64,000 bases of DNA from Myxococcota bacterium (GCA_028823175.1 JAPKBZ010000012.1:1-64000), one strand, 5' to 3'. Positions 8,849 through 18,811 are shown, numbered from the stretch's first letter. Notes: generated by a model from the sequence alone, not told the origin. A program made the numbers and translations.

Positions 8849-10435
8849 TCATCCTACACCGACCGAACGCAGGTCCCAATCCTTGATCTTTTTCTGCAAC
8901 ATCTGGCGGCTAATCCCCAGCTCCTTCGCAGCCCTTGTCGCATTGCCCGAATGGAGTTGGAGAATGGAAACGAGGAATCCCCGCTCAAACTCCTGCCGCG
9001 CCTCGCGCAGGCTACCACGCCGATGAATGACCCCGGGGTCGCTCCCTGAGTTCGACCGAAACCTCTCCACGATTCGAGGGGAAAGGGAGTCGACCGAAAT
9101 CGACGCGCCGGGCGTGGCCAATGCGAGCGCTCGCTCCAGCTCGTTTTCCAATTCTCGCACGTTACCCGGCCAGTCGTATTGAATCAGCGCCTCCAAGACG
9201 TCCGCATCGATCGCCCTAATTTTTTTCCCTGCCTTTTCGGCGATTCGGCCCAAGATACCGCTGGCGAGGAGCGGGATATCACCGGCCCGCTCGCGAAGGG
9301 GGGGGACCGGGATCGGAAAAACATTGAGCCGGTAGTAGAGATCCTCGCGAAATCGCTTCTCCTTGACCTCCTGAAGCAAGTCGGCATTACTCGCGGAGAT
9401 CAATCGAACGTCGATCTTCCGCGGGACCGTTTCGCCCAGGCGCCGAATTTCTCCCTCCTGGATCACGCGCAGAAGCTTGGCTTGCTGATCAAGAGGCATC
9501 GCGTTGATCTCATCGAGGAAGAGGGTGCCGCCGTCGGCCGCTTCGAAGAGGCCTGGCTTCTCGCGGTCAGCGCCGGTAAACGCGCCACGGGCGAAGCCAA
9601 AGAGCTCACTCTCCAGAAGAGACGCCGGCATCGCACCACAATTGAGTGCGACGAGGGGGGCAGCCTTTCGATCCCCATAATTGTGAATGGCGCGCGCCAC
9701 GAGCTCTTTGCCAACCCCGGTCTCACCCTGGATCTGCACAGCGATGGAAGCATTCGTAGCGCTCTCCATCAGAGCGAAAACCGACTCCATGGCAGGGCTT
9801 TGGCCGATAATCTCGGGAAACGAATCGGCGTGAATCCTCTCTCGCCGCAGGCCACTGACTTCGCCAGCAAGGCGCGTCGTGGTATCGCGCAGGCTACCCA
9901 TGAGCATGCTGGTTTCCACGGCCAGGGCGACCGAGAGAGCGAGGGCCTCGAGGAAGTCCAGATCGGTCTCCTCAAAGGGTCCCTCCAGGCTGTTGATCAC
10001 CTCAATCACTCCTATGACGCTGTCCCGAGTGCGGAGCGGAGCACACAGCATGCTCCGAGTGACCTCACCTGTTTGGCGGTCGACGGCGGGATTGAAATAA
10101 CGGTTTTCGGAAACTTCGTTGACGAGCAACGGTTGGCGGGTTCGCACCACCTGACCTGCAATGCCCTGGGCAACGGGAAAGCGAAGCGAGCGCAGGCTTT
10201 GGTCGATCCCTGCCTTGGCGCTGCTGGTGACGGGAAAGTAGAGCTCGTGGGCCTCCTCATCGACGAGGAGCAGCGAGCATCCCTCGGCTCCGAGCACCGC
10301 CTTTGTCCGCTGGACGACCAGGGGCAGGAGTTCGTCGAAATCACGTTGAGCGATAAATCCGTGAGAGAGTTCGAGAAGCAGGCCCAGGCGCTCGCTCGAC
10401 GAGCTGCGGCTTTCGCGTGCGGTCGCTACATCCAT
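8849..10435 (-). CDS. Sigma-54-dependent transcriptional activator with GAF sensor domain
   Basis: A 528-residue bacterial enhancer-binding protein. Residues about 30-180 form a GAF domain ([15 protein letters not shown] region). The AAA+ domain has Walker A GETGVGKE at 237-244, the sigma-54-contacting GAFTGA at 284-289 and Walker B GGTLFLDE at 302-309. The C-terminal Fis-type HTH lies at about residues 495-522 ([20 protein letters not shown]). Architecture matches NorR/FhlA-type activators without a receiver domain. It is divergent from a 10635-10650 sigma-54 promoter, so it probably controls the gene at 10929. The signal bound by the GAF domain is unknown. Confidence 0.9.
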   Translation of the reverse strand: MDVATARESRSSSSERLGLLLELSHGFIAQRDFDELLPLVVQRTKAVLGAEGCSLLLVDEEAHELYFPVTSSAKAGIDQSLRSLRFPVAQGIAGQVVRTRQPLLVNEVSENRYFNPAVDRQTGEVTRSMLCAPLRTRDSVIGVIEVINSLEGPFEETDLDFLEALALSVALAVETSMLMGSLRDTTTRLAGEVSGLRRERIHADSFPEIIGQSPAMESVFALMESATNASIAVQIQGETGVGKELVARAIHNYGDRKAAPLVALNCGAMPASLLESELFGFARGAFTGADREKPGLFEAADGGTLFLDEINAMPLDQQAKLLRVIQEGEIRRLGETVPRKIDVRLISASNADLLQEVKEKRFREDLYYRLNVFPIPVPPLRERAGDIPLLASGILGRIAEKAGKKIRAIDADVLEALIQYDWPGNVRELENELERALALATPGASISVDSLSPRIVERFRSNSGSDPGVIHRRGSLREARQEFERGFLVSILQLHSGNATRAAKELGISRQMLQKKIKDWDLRSVGVG

Positions 10436-10457
10436 TTCAGACCTCCGATAGGAGAAG

Positions 10458-10492
10458 TGTCATATAGCCAAGACAGTCAATTTAATATGACA
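10458..10492. promoter_or_regulatory. Inverted repeat, candidate enhancer site for the sigma-54 activator
   Basis: TGTCATAT at 10458-10465 is exactly mirrored by ATATGACA at 10485-10492, with a 19-bp spacer. Its centre is about 160 bp upstream of the -24 element, the usual distance for an upstream activator sequence. It also lies just before the activator's own start codon, so autoregulation is possible. Binding is inferred. Confidence 0.5.
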
Positions 10493-10634
10493 GAGATAAA
10501 AACGTCAATGAAAATAAGGATATTTGGCTAAATCTCGCTCGAAACGCCAAGAAAAGTAACTATTGATTGACTATTTGTCGTCTTGAATTTCATCAATTTT
10601 AAAATTTCTCATGTAAAACAAACACTTAGGATCA

Positions 10635-10650
10635 TGGCACAGGGATTGCT
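10635..10650 (+). promoter_or_regulatory. Sigma-54 (-24/-12) promoter
   Basis: TGGCACAGGGATTGCT matches the RpoN consensus TGGCAC-N5-TTGC(A/T). The invariant GG and GC pairs are 10 nt apart, as required. Transcription would start near 10661, running rightward towards the gene at 10929. The position opposite a sigma-54 activator gene strongly supports function. Confidence 0.8.
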
Positions 10651-10928
10651 CTAGGGAGGGGTAGCCCACACAACCCCCAACCCGAGGTCATCCCGTGTCC
10701 CCCCCCACCCGATTCTTCCTCTCCGCGGCCACCCCCAGGCATCCACCCTCTCCCACGACGGGAGCTCCACCCTCACCGGAAGCGCCGACGGCGGCAGCCG
10801 CCGCCGCCGCCAGGCGAGTCCATCGGGAACGACTACCCGCTTGAGGGGACTCAGCGCAGGCGGGAAGCAATAACGCCGCGCGTGACCCTACTGGCCGAAC
10901 CCAGCCCTCAGAATTCCTGGAGAAAACC

Positions 10929-11336
10929 GTGGTCAACTTTTGCACCGACCTTCGAACCGCCCGACAGATTCATGAACTGATGCAACGCTGGATGAACGAT
11001 TTTGGCCAGGGCATCGAGAGCGAGCTGTCCAATGATCTCTGGGTCCAGAGATTGGGAGACTTCGCGAGGAGCCTCGATCTCGATGCCCTGGCCGCACAGT
11101 GCGAACCCGACCAAATTCTGGTCTGTGAGCTGGGTGGCCGTGGACCCACCGCCCAAGCCCTGGTCTACCGGTTCATCTGCTGGCGGCAAGATCGTCCCGA
11201 AGCGATCCCAGCAATCCTGGATATCGAGGAATCCATCTGCGATCGAATTTGCTTGCAGGGACTTTGGGAGGTCGTCCCGGCGCCCCTCCCTGTCCGTCCG
11301 AAGCGCCTGCTGCCCGGGACGGCCCTATCGCAGTGA
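10929..11336 (+). CDS. Hypothetical protein, likely sigma-54-controlled
   Basis: A 135-residue protein starting at GTG with GGAG 7 nt upstream. I recognise no family. It is predicted soluble and helical, with a negatively charged N-terminal half (ARQIHELMQRWMNDFGQGI) and several cysteines (residues 5, 58, 66, 84, 103 and 107 by approximate count). It is the first gene downstream of the -24/-12 promoter at 10635 and stands alone, since the next gene is convergent 13 nt beyond its stop. It is therefore the obvious candidate target of the divergent activator. Coding status is supported by position and ribosome binding site rather than homology. Confidence 0.6.
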   Translation: MVNFCTDLRTARQIHELMQRWMNDFGQGIESELSNDLWVQRLGDFARSLDLDALAAQCEPDQILVCELGGRGPTAQALVYRFICWRQDRPEAIPAILDIEESICDRICLQGLWEVVPAPLPVRPKRLLPGTALSQ

Positions 11337-11349
11337 GCCCAGGGGGCTC

Positions 11350-12621
11350 TCAGCCAGCCGGAAGGGGCGTTGCGGCAAGGGCTTCCTCGACGGCAAAGAG
11401 AGCCTCATCGATGGACTCATCATCGTGTGCGGCACACAGAAAACCGTTGAGCCCCGGATGAATGAGTACCCCTCGACGAGCGGCCTCTCTCGAAAACCAC
11501 ATGCCTCGGCTGTGATCGGGGTCGTCTTCGAAGAGTAGGGTGGGCATGGCGGGAGGCCCCGAAAAATCAATGGCATGGCCCGTCTCAACCGCCGCCGCCT
11601 CGATCCCCGCCCGGAGGCGCGAGCCCGCACGAGTCATCGCACCAAAAGCATCCTCGCGGTCGTAGGCTTGCAGGGTGGCCATCGCGGCTTGCATCGGTGG
11701 CTGCTCGAAATGGAGCGAGGAGGTGAACATGATCCCACGCGCGCCCTCGCGAAGGGCGTCTCGGCCGAGGAGCGCGGAAACCGAGTATCCGTTGCCCAGT
11801 CCTTTGCCGAGGCATAGAAGGTCCGGGTCTATGCCCAGGGCGTGATGACTTCCGCGCGGGTTCATCCTGAAGCCCTGGCGCACGTCGTCGAGGATCAGGG
11901 CAGCGCCGGTTTTTCTGCCCGCCTCAGCGATTGCACGAACGAAGCCAGGCTCTGCGAAGCGGGTGGGCTGAAACGAATTCTGGTCGAGGGCGTTGAAGAG
12001 AACGCCGGCAATCTTTCCCGAATGGTCCCGGCAGAATTCCTCGAGCGCCGGGGCGTCGTTCCACGGAAGGCGAACGATGTCGTCCAAGCGACTCGAAGGG
12101 ACTCCGGGGGGCGGCCAGGGAGAGAGCTCGGCATCCGAACCGTGGTAGGCCTGGTTGAACGCGACGATCAACGACCGCCCCGTAGCCTTGCGCGCAACCC
12201 GACAGGCGAGGGTCACGACTTCCGAGCCCGTCTTGGCCAGAACCGCCCAATCCTGTCCCGGGTGGCGCTCCACCAACTGCTCGGCGAGTTCGATCATCGA
12301 AGGGGAGAAAAAGTTCATACTGGCGGGTCTTCGAGCTTGTTCCAGAAAAGCTTCTTGCACGGCAGGGTGGCCGTACCCGAGCAGGTTGGGACCGTTGGCG
12401 CAGATGAAATCGATGTATTTACGCCCGTCGGCATCGACCACCCGGCAGCCCATGGCATCTCGAACGAAGCCGGGCAGCACACCCTCTCCGGCAAAGCGCG
12501 CACTGCGTGAGAGATAGATCCCTCCCCCCGGAAGGACTCGGTCGGCACGTGCCCAGAGGGCAAGCCCCTCGACCCCATCTACCACCCAGTCGGCCGCGGA
12601 CGAGTTCTGGTCGGAGCTCAC
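11350..12621 (-). CDS. Class III PLP-dependent aminotransferase, glutamate-1-semialdehyde aminomutase-like
   Basis: 423 residues of the class III aminotransferase fold. The N-terminal RVLPGGGIYLSRSARF resembles the GSA-aminomutase start. DGRKYIDFICANGPNLLGYGHPAV is the substrate-loop region, and LILDDVRQGFR carries the PLP-pyridine-binding Asp. LCLGKGLGNGYSVSALLG contains the probable Schiff-base lysine. The absence of haem biosynthesis neighbours, and the P450 gene 19 nt upstream on the same strand, suggest a catabolic or secondary-metabolic amino transfer rather than tetrapyrrole synthesis. Substrate unknown. Confidence 0.83.
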   Translation of the reverse strand: MSSDQNSSAADWVVDGVEGLALWARADRVLPGGGIYLSRSARFAGEGVLPGFVRDAMGCRVVDADGRKYIDFICANGPNLLGYGHPAVQEAFLEQARRPASMNFFSPSMIELAEQLVERHPGQDWAVLAKTGSEVVTLACRVARKATGRSLIVAFNQAYHGSDAELSPWPPPGVPSSRLDDIVRLPWNDAPALEEFCRDHSGKIAGVLFNALDQNSFQPTRFAEPGFVRAIAEAGRKTGAALILDDVRQGFRMNPRGSHHALGIDPDLLCLGKGLGNGYSVSALLGRDALREGARGIMFTSSLHFEQPPMQAAMATLQAYDREDAFGAMTRAGSRLRAGIEAAAVETGHAIDFSGPPAMPTLLFEDDPDHSRGMWFSREAARRGVLIHPGLNGFLCAAHDDESIDEALFAVEEALAATPLPAG

Positions 12622-12640
12622 GAAAGGCCCCGGGTTGACA

Positions 12641-13861
12641 CTAACGCGCCACCCGAACCCAAAGCGACTTCAGGCTCCGAAAACTGGGGACGGGTGCATA
12701 TTCGTACCGGCCTTCGAGGGCATGGATTTCAGGGAAGCGATCGAAGAGCGCGAAAAAAGTTTCCTGCGCTTCCAGACGCGCCAAATGGGCGCCCATGCAG
12801 AGATGACGCCCGCCTCCAAAGGACTGGTGGTGCGTGTCCTCGCGTTCGATATCGAAACGATCTGGCTCGGGATAGACGTCGGGGTCTCGGTTGGCAGCGG
12901 CCAACGTGACCGAGAGACTCTCGCCCCGAGCGATTTTGACGCCTCCGATTTCCATGTCGGCGTTCGCAATACGCCCGGAGTTCACCACCGGCGAGTCGTA
13001 GCGGAGAATCTCTTCCACGGCGTTCTTCATCAATCCAGGCTGCGCCCGCAACTTCTCCATCTGGTCAGGGTGATCGAGAAAAGCCTTGGTCCCGTTTCCG
13101 ATCAGGTCGGTGGTCGTCAGGTTCCCTGCCGCCAGAAGCAGATTGCAGGTTGAGATGACCTCGGCCACGCTCAGGCGATCCCCGACCGCTTCTGCGGCAA
13201 CGAGTTGGCTGATCAAATCTTCGCCGGACTCGCTTCGCCGGCGCCGGATCTCCTCCTCGAAAAAAGCATCCAAGGACGCCTGGGCCTTCTCGGCCAGCCT
13301 CACCGCCGCCTCCTCTTTAACCGGGCTGAAGGCGACCTCGACGCTGTCATGCGACCATTGCTTGAAGCTCTCGTGCATGCTCGGATCAACCCCAAGCAGT
13401 TCGGCAATGACCACGGTGGGGATCGGCCTGGCCACTTTTTCCATCAGGTCGAATTCGCTGCCGTCGATTTCCCCGATCACCCGATCCGCTACCGCCCGGG
13501 CACGACTTCGCCATTGCTCGACGGCCCTGGGAGTAAACGAGCGGTAAACGAGTTCTCGCAGCCGGCGATGGCCGGGATCGTCCATCAAGAGCATGGACGG
13601 CTCTTCGTCGTCATTGCCCAGGACCTCCCGGGAAAAGGTTCCGGGGTTGCCCTTTCGCGGGTCGGACCACAAATCGCGATCTCGCAAGATCGCCATCACA
13701 TCATCGTGTCGGGTGAAGACGTAACGCTTGAAAACCTGGTCGTGATGAACGCGCTCGCATTGCCTGAGCTTGGCGAGAATCGGGTAGGGGTTTTCCCGGA
13801 ACGGCTTGTCGAGAGCGGTCAGCTCCAAACCGGTAGGAACCGCATCAGCCATCGGGGTCAT
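12641..13861 (-). CDS. Cytochrome P450 (soluble bacterial type)
   Basis: About 406 residues from the ATG at 13861, chosen because the segment before it (to 13906) does not resemble P450 N-termini. The K-helix EEILR, the SFGGGRHLCMGAHLAR haem loop with its Cys ligand, and MDDPGHRRLRELV (C-helix) are present. The I-helix reads LLAAGNLTTTD: the usual acidic residue before the conserved Thr is replaced by Leu. It needs separate ferredoxin and reductase partners, neither encoded next to it. It is cotranscribed with the downstream class III aminotransferase. Substrate unknown. Confidence 0.88.
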   Translation of the reverse strand: MTPMADAVPTGLELTALDKPFRENPYPILAKLRQCERVHHDQVFKRYVFTRHDDVMAILRDRDLWSDPRKGNPGTFSREVLGNDDEEPSMLLMDDPGHRRLRELVYRSFTPRAVEQWRSRARAVADRVIGEIDGSEFDLMEKVARPIPTVVIAELLGVDPSMHESFKQWSHDSVEVAFSPVKEEAAVRLAEKAQASLDAFFEEEIRRRRSESGEDLISQLVAAEAVGDRLSVAEVISTCNLLLAAGNLTTTDLIGNGTKAFLDHPDQMEKLRAQPGLMKNAVEEILRYDSPVVNSGRIANADMEIGGVKIARGESLSVTLAAANRDPDVYPEPDRFDIEREDTHHQSFGGGRHLCMGAHLARLEAQETFFALFDRFPEIHALEGRYEYAPVPSFRSLKSLWVRVAR

Positions 13862-13951
13862 GCCTCCGGGATCGCGTGAAGCGCCATAATAGCACCCCGA
13901 GCCCATCCCAGATTTCAGAATCCCACCACCGACGGGCGACGATTCAGCGGC

Positions 13952-14716
13952 TCAAGATCGGCGCCGGCGGGCCCCCGCCAAGAGCGCCAGTCCCCAGGCT
14001 GCCAGCAGGCCGCTGCTGGGCTCGGGAACGGGAGTGGCGAACAGGTTGAGCACGGCGACAACCGTCAGATCTGAAGCCTCTCCGTACGCTGCGCCGCTCA
14101 AGGAGTGCAGAGTTACTCCGGTAATCGAAACATTCGGCCCGGGGCCCACCACCGCTGTCATCTGCGACATTTGGTAAGCGATGGCTATACCGCTAACCGT
14201 AGCCGGGATAGCCGTCCCCGTTGAGTCCGTCGCGCCCCAGGAGCCTGAAACATCGAGAGGGCCCGCGAAAGTCGTGTAGCTCCCGGTCCCCGTTGCAACC
14301 GGGGCAGCCGTAGGGCCGTAGCCCGCGGCATCAACCACCGACGCCGTCTCGATCGTAATTTGATCGTAACCACCGTAGGGGGTCGAAAGGTTGAGCAGAA
14401 TATTGGAGGCGAGGGTGACGTCGATCGCGTCGATCGAAGGGGTCACCGCATCGAGCGTCACACTTCCGGTGAGGGTGGGACTGATTGCCGACCCGATGAC
14501 CAGCCCATTGACCATAACCGTGATATTGGCCGTGCCGCCGGTCAGGTTATATGTGACCGGCGCAGCACTCGCCGCCACGGGCAGCCCCGAAAGGAGCAGC
14601 CCTACCAGAAGCGGAGCGATGCGTAGCCGCCGCGAAGAAGCCAATCCGGCTTTCTTTCGTTGCTCCCGACCCAAAAACCCTGTCCAACTCGCAAAAGCGC
14701 ACCAAATGGCAAGCAA
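13952..14716 (-). CDS. PEP-CTERM sorting-signal protein
   Basis: The 254-residue product has an N-terminal signal peptide (RIAPLLVGLLLSGLPVAASA) and a body rich in Thr, Gly, Val and Ala without cysteines. The C-terminus is a PEP-CTERM signal: VPEPSSGLL, a hydrophobic stretch, then GARRRRS. Such signals are handled by an exosortase with export to the cell surface or matrix, so the organism should encode an EpsH/exosortase elsewhere. The start is uncertain; the signal peptide is preceded by about 30 residues and a later start is likely. Function unknown. Confidence 0.8.
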   Translation of the reverse strand: MLAIWCAFASWTGFLGREQRKKAGLASSRRLRIAPLLVGLLLSGLPVAASAAPVTYNLTGGTANITVMVNGLVIGSAISPTLTGSVTLDAVTPSIDAIDVTLASNILLNLSTPYGGYDQITIETASVVDAAGYGPTAAPVATGTGSYTTFAGPLDVSGSWGATDSTGTAIPATVSGIAIAYQMSQMTAVVGPGPNVSITGVTLHSLSGAAYGEASDLTVVAVLNLFATPVPEPSSGLLAAWGLALLAGARRRRS

Positions 14717-14869
14717 CTTGTCTCCCTTCCCAGGAATTTAGGAACAAGCACTCGGAGCCGAAACTTCATTTGTGTCATTGAAGATCCGGCAACCGTTGGA
14801 GTCCCCAGATACTTTTTATACGCCTCGAGGCTCTATCTGAAAAGCAAAAAGCGCATTCCCGCCGTCTTT

Positions 14870-14917
14870 TTAGAGTGAACTCCTGCTTTCACCTTAGAAT
14901 GAACTCCTGCTTTCACC
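14870..14917. repeat. Tandem duplication of a 24-bp unit
   Basis: Bases 14870-14893 and 14894-14917 are adjacent copies differing at one position (TTAGAGTGAAC... versus TTAGAATGAAC...). The copies lie in the AT-richer gap between the PEP-CTERM gene and the antiporter gene. A GGGGG/CCCCC hairpin at 14943-14961 follows and may end the antiporter transcript on the minus strand. Confidence 0.85.
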
Positions 14918-14989
14918 AAAATTCAGGCTCGTATTTCGAGCCGGGGGGCTCCGATTCCCCCACGGGGCCCAGGGTTTCCCCCAAGGTAA

Positions 14990-16843
14990 TCAGGGCTCGG
15001 GAACCCAGCCGAGCCCCGTCAGGGCCTCGACCGCTTCACTCCTCTCGGGGGCGTGGAGCGCCACGCTGGCCCAGTCACCGGGTTTGAGGACGAATCTGGT
15101 GGACATAGGGCGCGTCACTCCGCCGCGTTCGATCGCCAGCACGATAAATCGCTCGCCAGCGGTTCCTCGAGCGGGTCCGTCCTCACCCCCTTGGTCCGCC
15201 TCCGACGGTCGATAGAGAAAGCGGACGATCTCGATGTCGCCACTTCGTGCGCGCGCCTCCCAGCGCTCGAGGTCGTGGTGGCCTTCGAATACGACGTCGG
15301 CTTCGTCGCGCTCCAGCATCTCCGCAACCAACCCGCCGTCGATCTCCGTCGCAGCCACCAAGGCCCTAGGGACACCGAAGAGCTCCCGCGCGCGCTCAAC
15401 GAAAACTCCGTTGAGCGTTTTGTTTCCCGTAAGCCCGACAGCGGCCTCCACGGATTCAAAGCCCGCACGCTGGAGAGTCCGCTCCTGAATCGCGTTGCCA
15501 AAGACCACCCCGAACCCCCTCTCCTCGGCCTCGCGAGCCTTGTGAGGATTCGAGTCCAGGAAGACGACGCCTCGGCCTCCAGCGCGGAGCACCTCGGCCA
15601 GCGCCAGGGCGATGGCGCCCACTCCCAGAATCGCCACGCCCTCTCTCCCCGGAAGGCGAACCCCGAGCCAGTTGCCCACGAAACCCGCGCTGAGCCCCGC
15701 CACCACCACCGTGCAGGCGATGGTCAGGAAGACCAACGCCCGCAATTCGTCTCCCCCCTCCAGACCCGCACTCTCGAGCGCGCGCGCCACGATGGAGGCG
15801 ATGGCGGCCGCCACGATACCGCGCGGCGCCACCCAGGCGATGAACCCCCGCTCGCTCAGAGAGAGTTCGGATCCCGCGGTCGTGATGAAGACCTGCAATG
15901 GACGAACCAGGAAAACCAGGGAGGCGACCACCAGCCACCCCCCCAACCCGAGGGCGCGAACCTCCTCGAAACGAACACCCGCCGCCAGCATCACGAAGAG
16001 CAGGCCGATCAGGAGGACGCTGAGCTGATCCTTGAACTCGCGCAGATCGCGATCGACCGAGGTCTTCGAATTTCCAACGACGACGCCCGCCAGGGTCACC
16101 GCCATAATCCCGCTCTCGGGGACGAACGCGTCGCATGCTTCGAAGAGCAGCAGAACCAGCGCCAGAACGAGGATATTGCGATGACCCTCGGGAACCAGCC
16201 GCCGAACCGCCAGCAGCCGCGCCAATATAAAACCCGCACCCACTCCGGCGCCCGCGCCGAAGGCCAGGCGAAGGACGAGGCCCAGCCCGCCCGCCGCCAA
16301 AGAATCGAGGCCCGGCGAGATGGTGACCTCCAGAACCAGGACCGCCAGAATCGCCCCAATCGGATCGATCAGAACCCCCTCGGCCTCGAGCACTGTGGCC
16401 ACCCTGGGGCGAAGTCTCAACTCCGCCACCAAAGGCCCCACGACCGTCGGACCCGTGACCACCACCAGACTTCCGAAAAGCAGGGCTATTTCCCAGTCCC
16501 AGCCAAGGAAATAACGGGCGGCCAGCGCCCCGCCCAGCCAGGTAATGCACGCCCCCCAGGTCACCAACCGCCGAATCTCGAGCTGGGATCGCCGCAGGCG
16601 AGAAATTTCGAGGTTCAGCCCGCCCTCGAAGAGAATCACGGCCACGGCGAGGTCGACCAGGGAGTAGAGGCCACCGCCAAGTTCGTCCGGCCGCACCCAG
16701 CCCAAGCCATCGGGGCCCACGCCCACGCCCACGACGAGCAGCAGGACGATCCCCGGCAAGCGAAGGTGCCTAGCCACCGCCTGAGCGAGCACGCCCGCAG
16801 CGAGGGCCAAGGCAATCGTCAGGCTGGAATGGGCGGCCTCCAC
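14990..16843 (-). CDS. Monovalent cation:proton antiporter (CPA family) with C-terminal TrkA-N domain
   Basis: 617 residues. About 12-13 membrane helices occupy residues 1-390. [14 protein letters not shown] and [16 protein letters not shown] resemble the substrate-binding helices of the CPA1/NhaP type. A Rossmann RCK/TrkA-N domain starts near residue 398 ([20 protein letters not shown]) and a TrkA-C-like tail follows ([23 protein letters not shown]). Such fusions usually exchange Na+ or K+ for protons under nucleotide control. The gene stands alone between longer gaps. Confidence 0.87.
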   Translation of the reverse strand: MEAAHSSLTIALALAAGVLAQAVARHLRLPGIVLLLVVGVGVGPDGLGWVRPDELGGGLYSLVDLAVAVILFEGGLNLEISRLRRSQLEIRRLVTWGACITWLGGALAARYFLGWDWEIALLFGSLVVVTGPTVVGPLVAELRLRPRVATVLEAEGVLIDPIGAILAVLVLEVTISPGLDSLAAGGLGLVLRLAFGAGAGVGAGFILARLLAVRRLVPEGHRNILVLALVLLLFEACDAFVPESGIMAVTLAGVVVGNSKTSVDRDLREFKDQLSVLLIGLLFVMLAAGVRFEEVRALGLGGWLVVASLVFLVRPLQVFITTAGSELSLSERGFIAWVAPRGIVAAAIASIVARALESAGLEGGDELRALVFLTIACTVVVAGLSAGFVGNWLGVRLPGREGVAILGVGAIALALAEVLRAGGRGVVFLDSNPHKAREAEERGFGVVFGNAIQERTLQRAGFESVEAAVGLTGNKTLNGVFVERARELFGVPRALVAATEIDGGLVAEMLERDEADVVFEGHHDLERWEARARSGDIEIVRFLYRPSEADQGGEDGPARGTAGERFIVLAIERGGVTRPMSTRFVLKPGDWASVALHAPERSEAVEALTGLGWVPEP

Positions 16844-16990
16844 CGGTCCTCGCTTCCTCGTCGGCGACTAAAGCCGCTCCGAAAGAACTCGAAGTCGGCC
16901 CGAGCCGCGCCAGTCGTCCTTCTCGACGCTCGCTTGACCGGCCAGCCGATCACCCAATTCCCGAACTCAGCCGCCCCCGGTAGGGAGGGA

Positions 16991-18094
16991 CTAGTTGTCC
17001 CGGGATCCGGCGATAAAGGCCTGCACGTTGCGGTGGGCTTCGTCGTCGGTGACCTGCTCGGGCGGGTGCTTCATGAAATAGGAGGAGGGTGAGTGCAGAA
17101 CCCCGCCAATCCCCCGATCCAGAGCCACCTTGGCGCAGCGAATGGCATCGATGGAAACGCCCGCGGAGTTCGGGGAATCCTCCACCGAGAGCCGCATCTC
17201 GAGATTCATCGGAACGTCGCCGAAGAGTTTCCCCTCCATGCGGATGAAGCAGACCTTATTGTCGTTCTGCCACGGGACATAATCGCTCGGACCCACGTGG
17301 ATATCATCGGCATTCATCCGAGTCGCAGCGACCGACTGGACCGCCTCGGTCTTGGATTCCTTCTTGCTGGCCAGGCGGTCCCGGTTGAGCATATTGAGGA
17401 AATCGGTGTTCCCGCCCGTATTCAGCTGGTAGGTGCGCTCCAGCTTTACTCCCCGCTTCGCAAAGAGGTCGGTCAGGGTCCTGTGCGTGATCGTGGCCCC
17501 GAGTTGGGCCTTGATGTCGTCTCCCACGATGGGTAGGCCGCGCTTCTCGAAGCGCGCGGCAAAAGCCGGGTCGCTGACGATGAAAACGGGAATGCAATTC
17601 ACCAGAGCCACCCCGGCCTCGAGAGCGCACTCGGCATAGAAACGAGCGGCTTCTTCGGAGCCTACGGGGAGGTAGTTGATGAGGACATGGGCACCGGATT
17701 CCCGAAGTTTTTCGACGACTTCATGCTGGGTGGGCTCTTCGCCATCCGAGGGCAGGAACGTGCGCTCATCGGAGTAGTCGGCCATGTGCTCGGCGACGCC
17801 GTCGAGCACGCGCCCCATGCTGACATGGACCCCAGCCTTGGGCACGTTCGGGCAGAACGCGGTGGTGCAATTCGGCGACTCGAAAATCGCCTCGGAAATA
17901 TCCTTCCCGACCTTCCGCACGTCGACGTCAAAGGCGGCGACGACCTCGAGATCCGAGGGCAAGTACCCGCCGAGGTCCCAGTTCATCAGCCCAGTCGCCT
18001 CTTCGGGGCCCCTCTCGGCGTAGTACTGGATGCCCTGAACGAGCGAGCTCGCGCAGTTGCCAACGCCTGCGATGGCGATTTTAATTTTGCCCAT
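16991..18094 (-). CDS. ino1: Inositol-3-phosphate synthase
   Basis: 367 residues from the ATG at 18094, chosen because an AGGGGGGAA ribosome site lies between it and an upstream in-frame TTG. The protein converts glucose 6-phosphate to myo-inositol 3-phosphate using tightly bound NAD. The N-terminal [20 protein letters not shown] is the NAD-binding motif of the actinobacterial/archaeal type. [13 protein letters not shown], followed by KKESKTEAV, is the conserved active-site segment. It implies inositol phospholipids or inositol-derived solutes. It is monocistronic; the upstream gap of about 245 bp holds its promoter. Confidence 0.92.
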   Translation of the reverse strand: MGKIKIAIAGVGNCASSLVQGIQYYAERGPEEATGLMNWDLGGYLPSDLEVVAAFDVDVRKVGKDISEAIFESPNCTTAFCPNVPKAGVHVSMGRVLDGVAEHMADYSDERTFLPSDGEEPTQHEVVEKLRESGAHVLINYLPVGSEEAARFYAECALEAGVALVNCIPVFIVSDPAFAARFEKRGLPIVGDDIKAQLGATITHRTLTDLFAKRGVKLERTYQLNTGGNTDFLNMLNRDRLASKKESKTEAVQSVAATRMNADDIHVGPSDYVPWQNDNKVCFIRMEGKLFGDVPMNLEMRLSVEDSPNSAGVSIDAIRCAKVALDRGIGGVLHSPSSYFMKHPPEQVTDDEAHRNVQAFIAGSRDN

Positions 18095-18340
18095 GGTTCC
18101 CCCCTGCAAACTTCGCCGACCCCAACGGCCATTTGGGCTGCTCGTGCCCGGTGTCGGGCGAGGCAGATCTTACCTTAGTCCAACGGGAGCTACCCCGTTT
18201 CACTGGCCGGCTAAGCGCTTGTTCGTGCTCGTGGCCCGTTCCAGCAGCCCCTTTGTATAGCCCGAATTATCGGCCGCGGGTCCGCCCCTCGGGGATTCAA
18301 GGAACGGGGAGGGGGGAGAAACTCCCAACCCCGACGCTGC

Positions 18341-18811
18341 TCAGTCAGCCGGGGCCCGGCCCGACACCAGACGAAGGAAAAAGATCAGGTCGGTCCGACT
18401 CTGAGAGTCCACAAGAGGGGCAGAAAGCATACGATTTCGGGGAATCAGGCCCTGGGGGTCGACCAGAAAACGGTCGAGGGTGCCGCTCTCCCAAACGACC
18501 CTGGACGCTCGAAGCGCTGGAGAGTACGGAAAACCCTTAACAAATCCAGCCTGTTGGCCGAAAAGTCCAAGGAGGGGCGGGCCCACCTTGATCGCGTCTC
18601 CAGTCAGATCATGACAGGACCAGCAGGGTGTGGCCGAGCGAAGCCCGCGATCGAATCGCATCTGGTCGGCTGGCGAGAGCTCGCTCCGAATTTCCGAGTA
18701 GGGATTGCATCCCCCCACCCCAAGGCAAGCCACGAGGCAGACCCCTACCATCCAGCCCGGGAACGCGGGGCCAGGGAAAAAGAGAGTAAAAGAAAAGAGC
18801 CGCAAACTCAT
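18341..18811 (-). CDS. Monohaem cytochrome c lipoprotein
   Basis: 156 residues from the ATG at 18811, which has GGAGGATCC directly upstream. A hydrophobic signal ends in GVGGC, a plausible lipobox placing the protein on the membrane. The haem site is CWSCH, followed by GPPLLGLFGQQAGF and a distal methionine candidate in PRNRMLSAPLV, the layout of class I cytochromes c. It overlaps no sense gene. It is divergent from the secreted-protein gene at 18920. Partner oxidoreductase unknown. Confidence 0.8.
   Translation of the reverse strand: MSLRLFSFTLFFPGPAFPGWMVGVCLVACLGVGGCNPYSEIRSELSPADQMRFDRGLRSATPCWSCHDLTGDAIKVGPPLLGLFGQQAGFVKGFPYSPALRASRVVWESGTLDRFLVDPQGLIPRNRMLSAPLVDSQSRTDLIFFLRLVSGRAPAD

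Larger units (their letters stand above)
10436..10928. other. Long AT-rich regulatory intergenic region
   Basis: Between the activator and the small gene at 10929 the DNA to about 10640 is much more AT-rich than its surroundings, which suits an activator-binding and promoter region. It holds an inverted repeat and a sigma-54 promoter, both listed separately. The 5' leader from about 10661 to 10928 contains a low-confidence 49-codon GTG frame (10695-10844) with GAGG 7 nt upstream; its proline/alanine-rich product matches nothing known to me. Confidence 0.6.

Noticed and set aside
10695-10844. 49-codon GTG frame in the sigma-54 leader
   Set aside because: It has a GAGG site but low-complexity Pro/Ala content and no known relative; left as a note only.
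10688-10945. Minus-strand 85-codon frame
   Set aside because: Alanine/glycine low complexity inside a regulatory leader; no motif.
15053-17092. Long plus-strand open frame (679 codons) opposite the antiporter gene
   Set aside because: It is rich in Arg, Gln, His and Pro without any domain, and the minus strand encodes a clear antiporter; typical shadow of a GC-rich gene.
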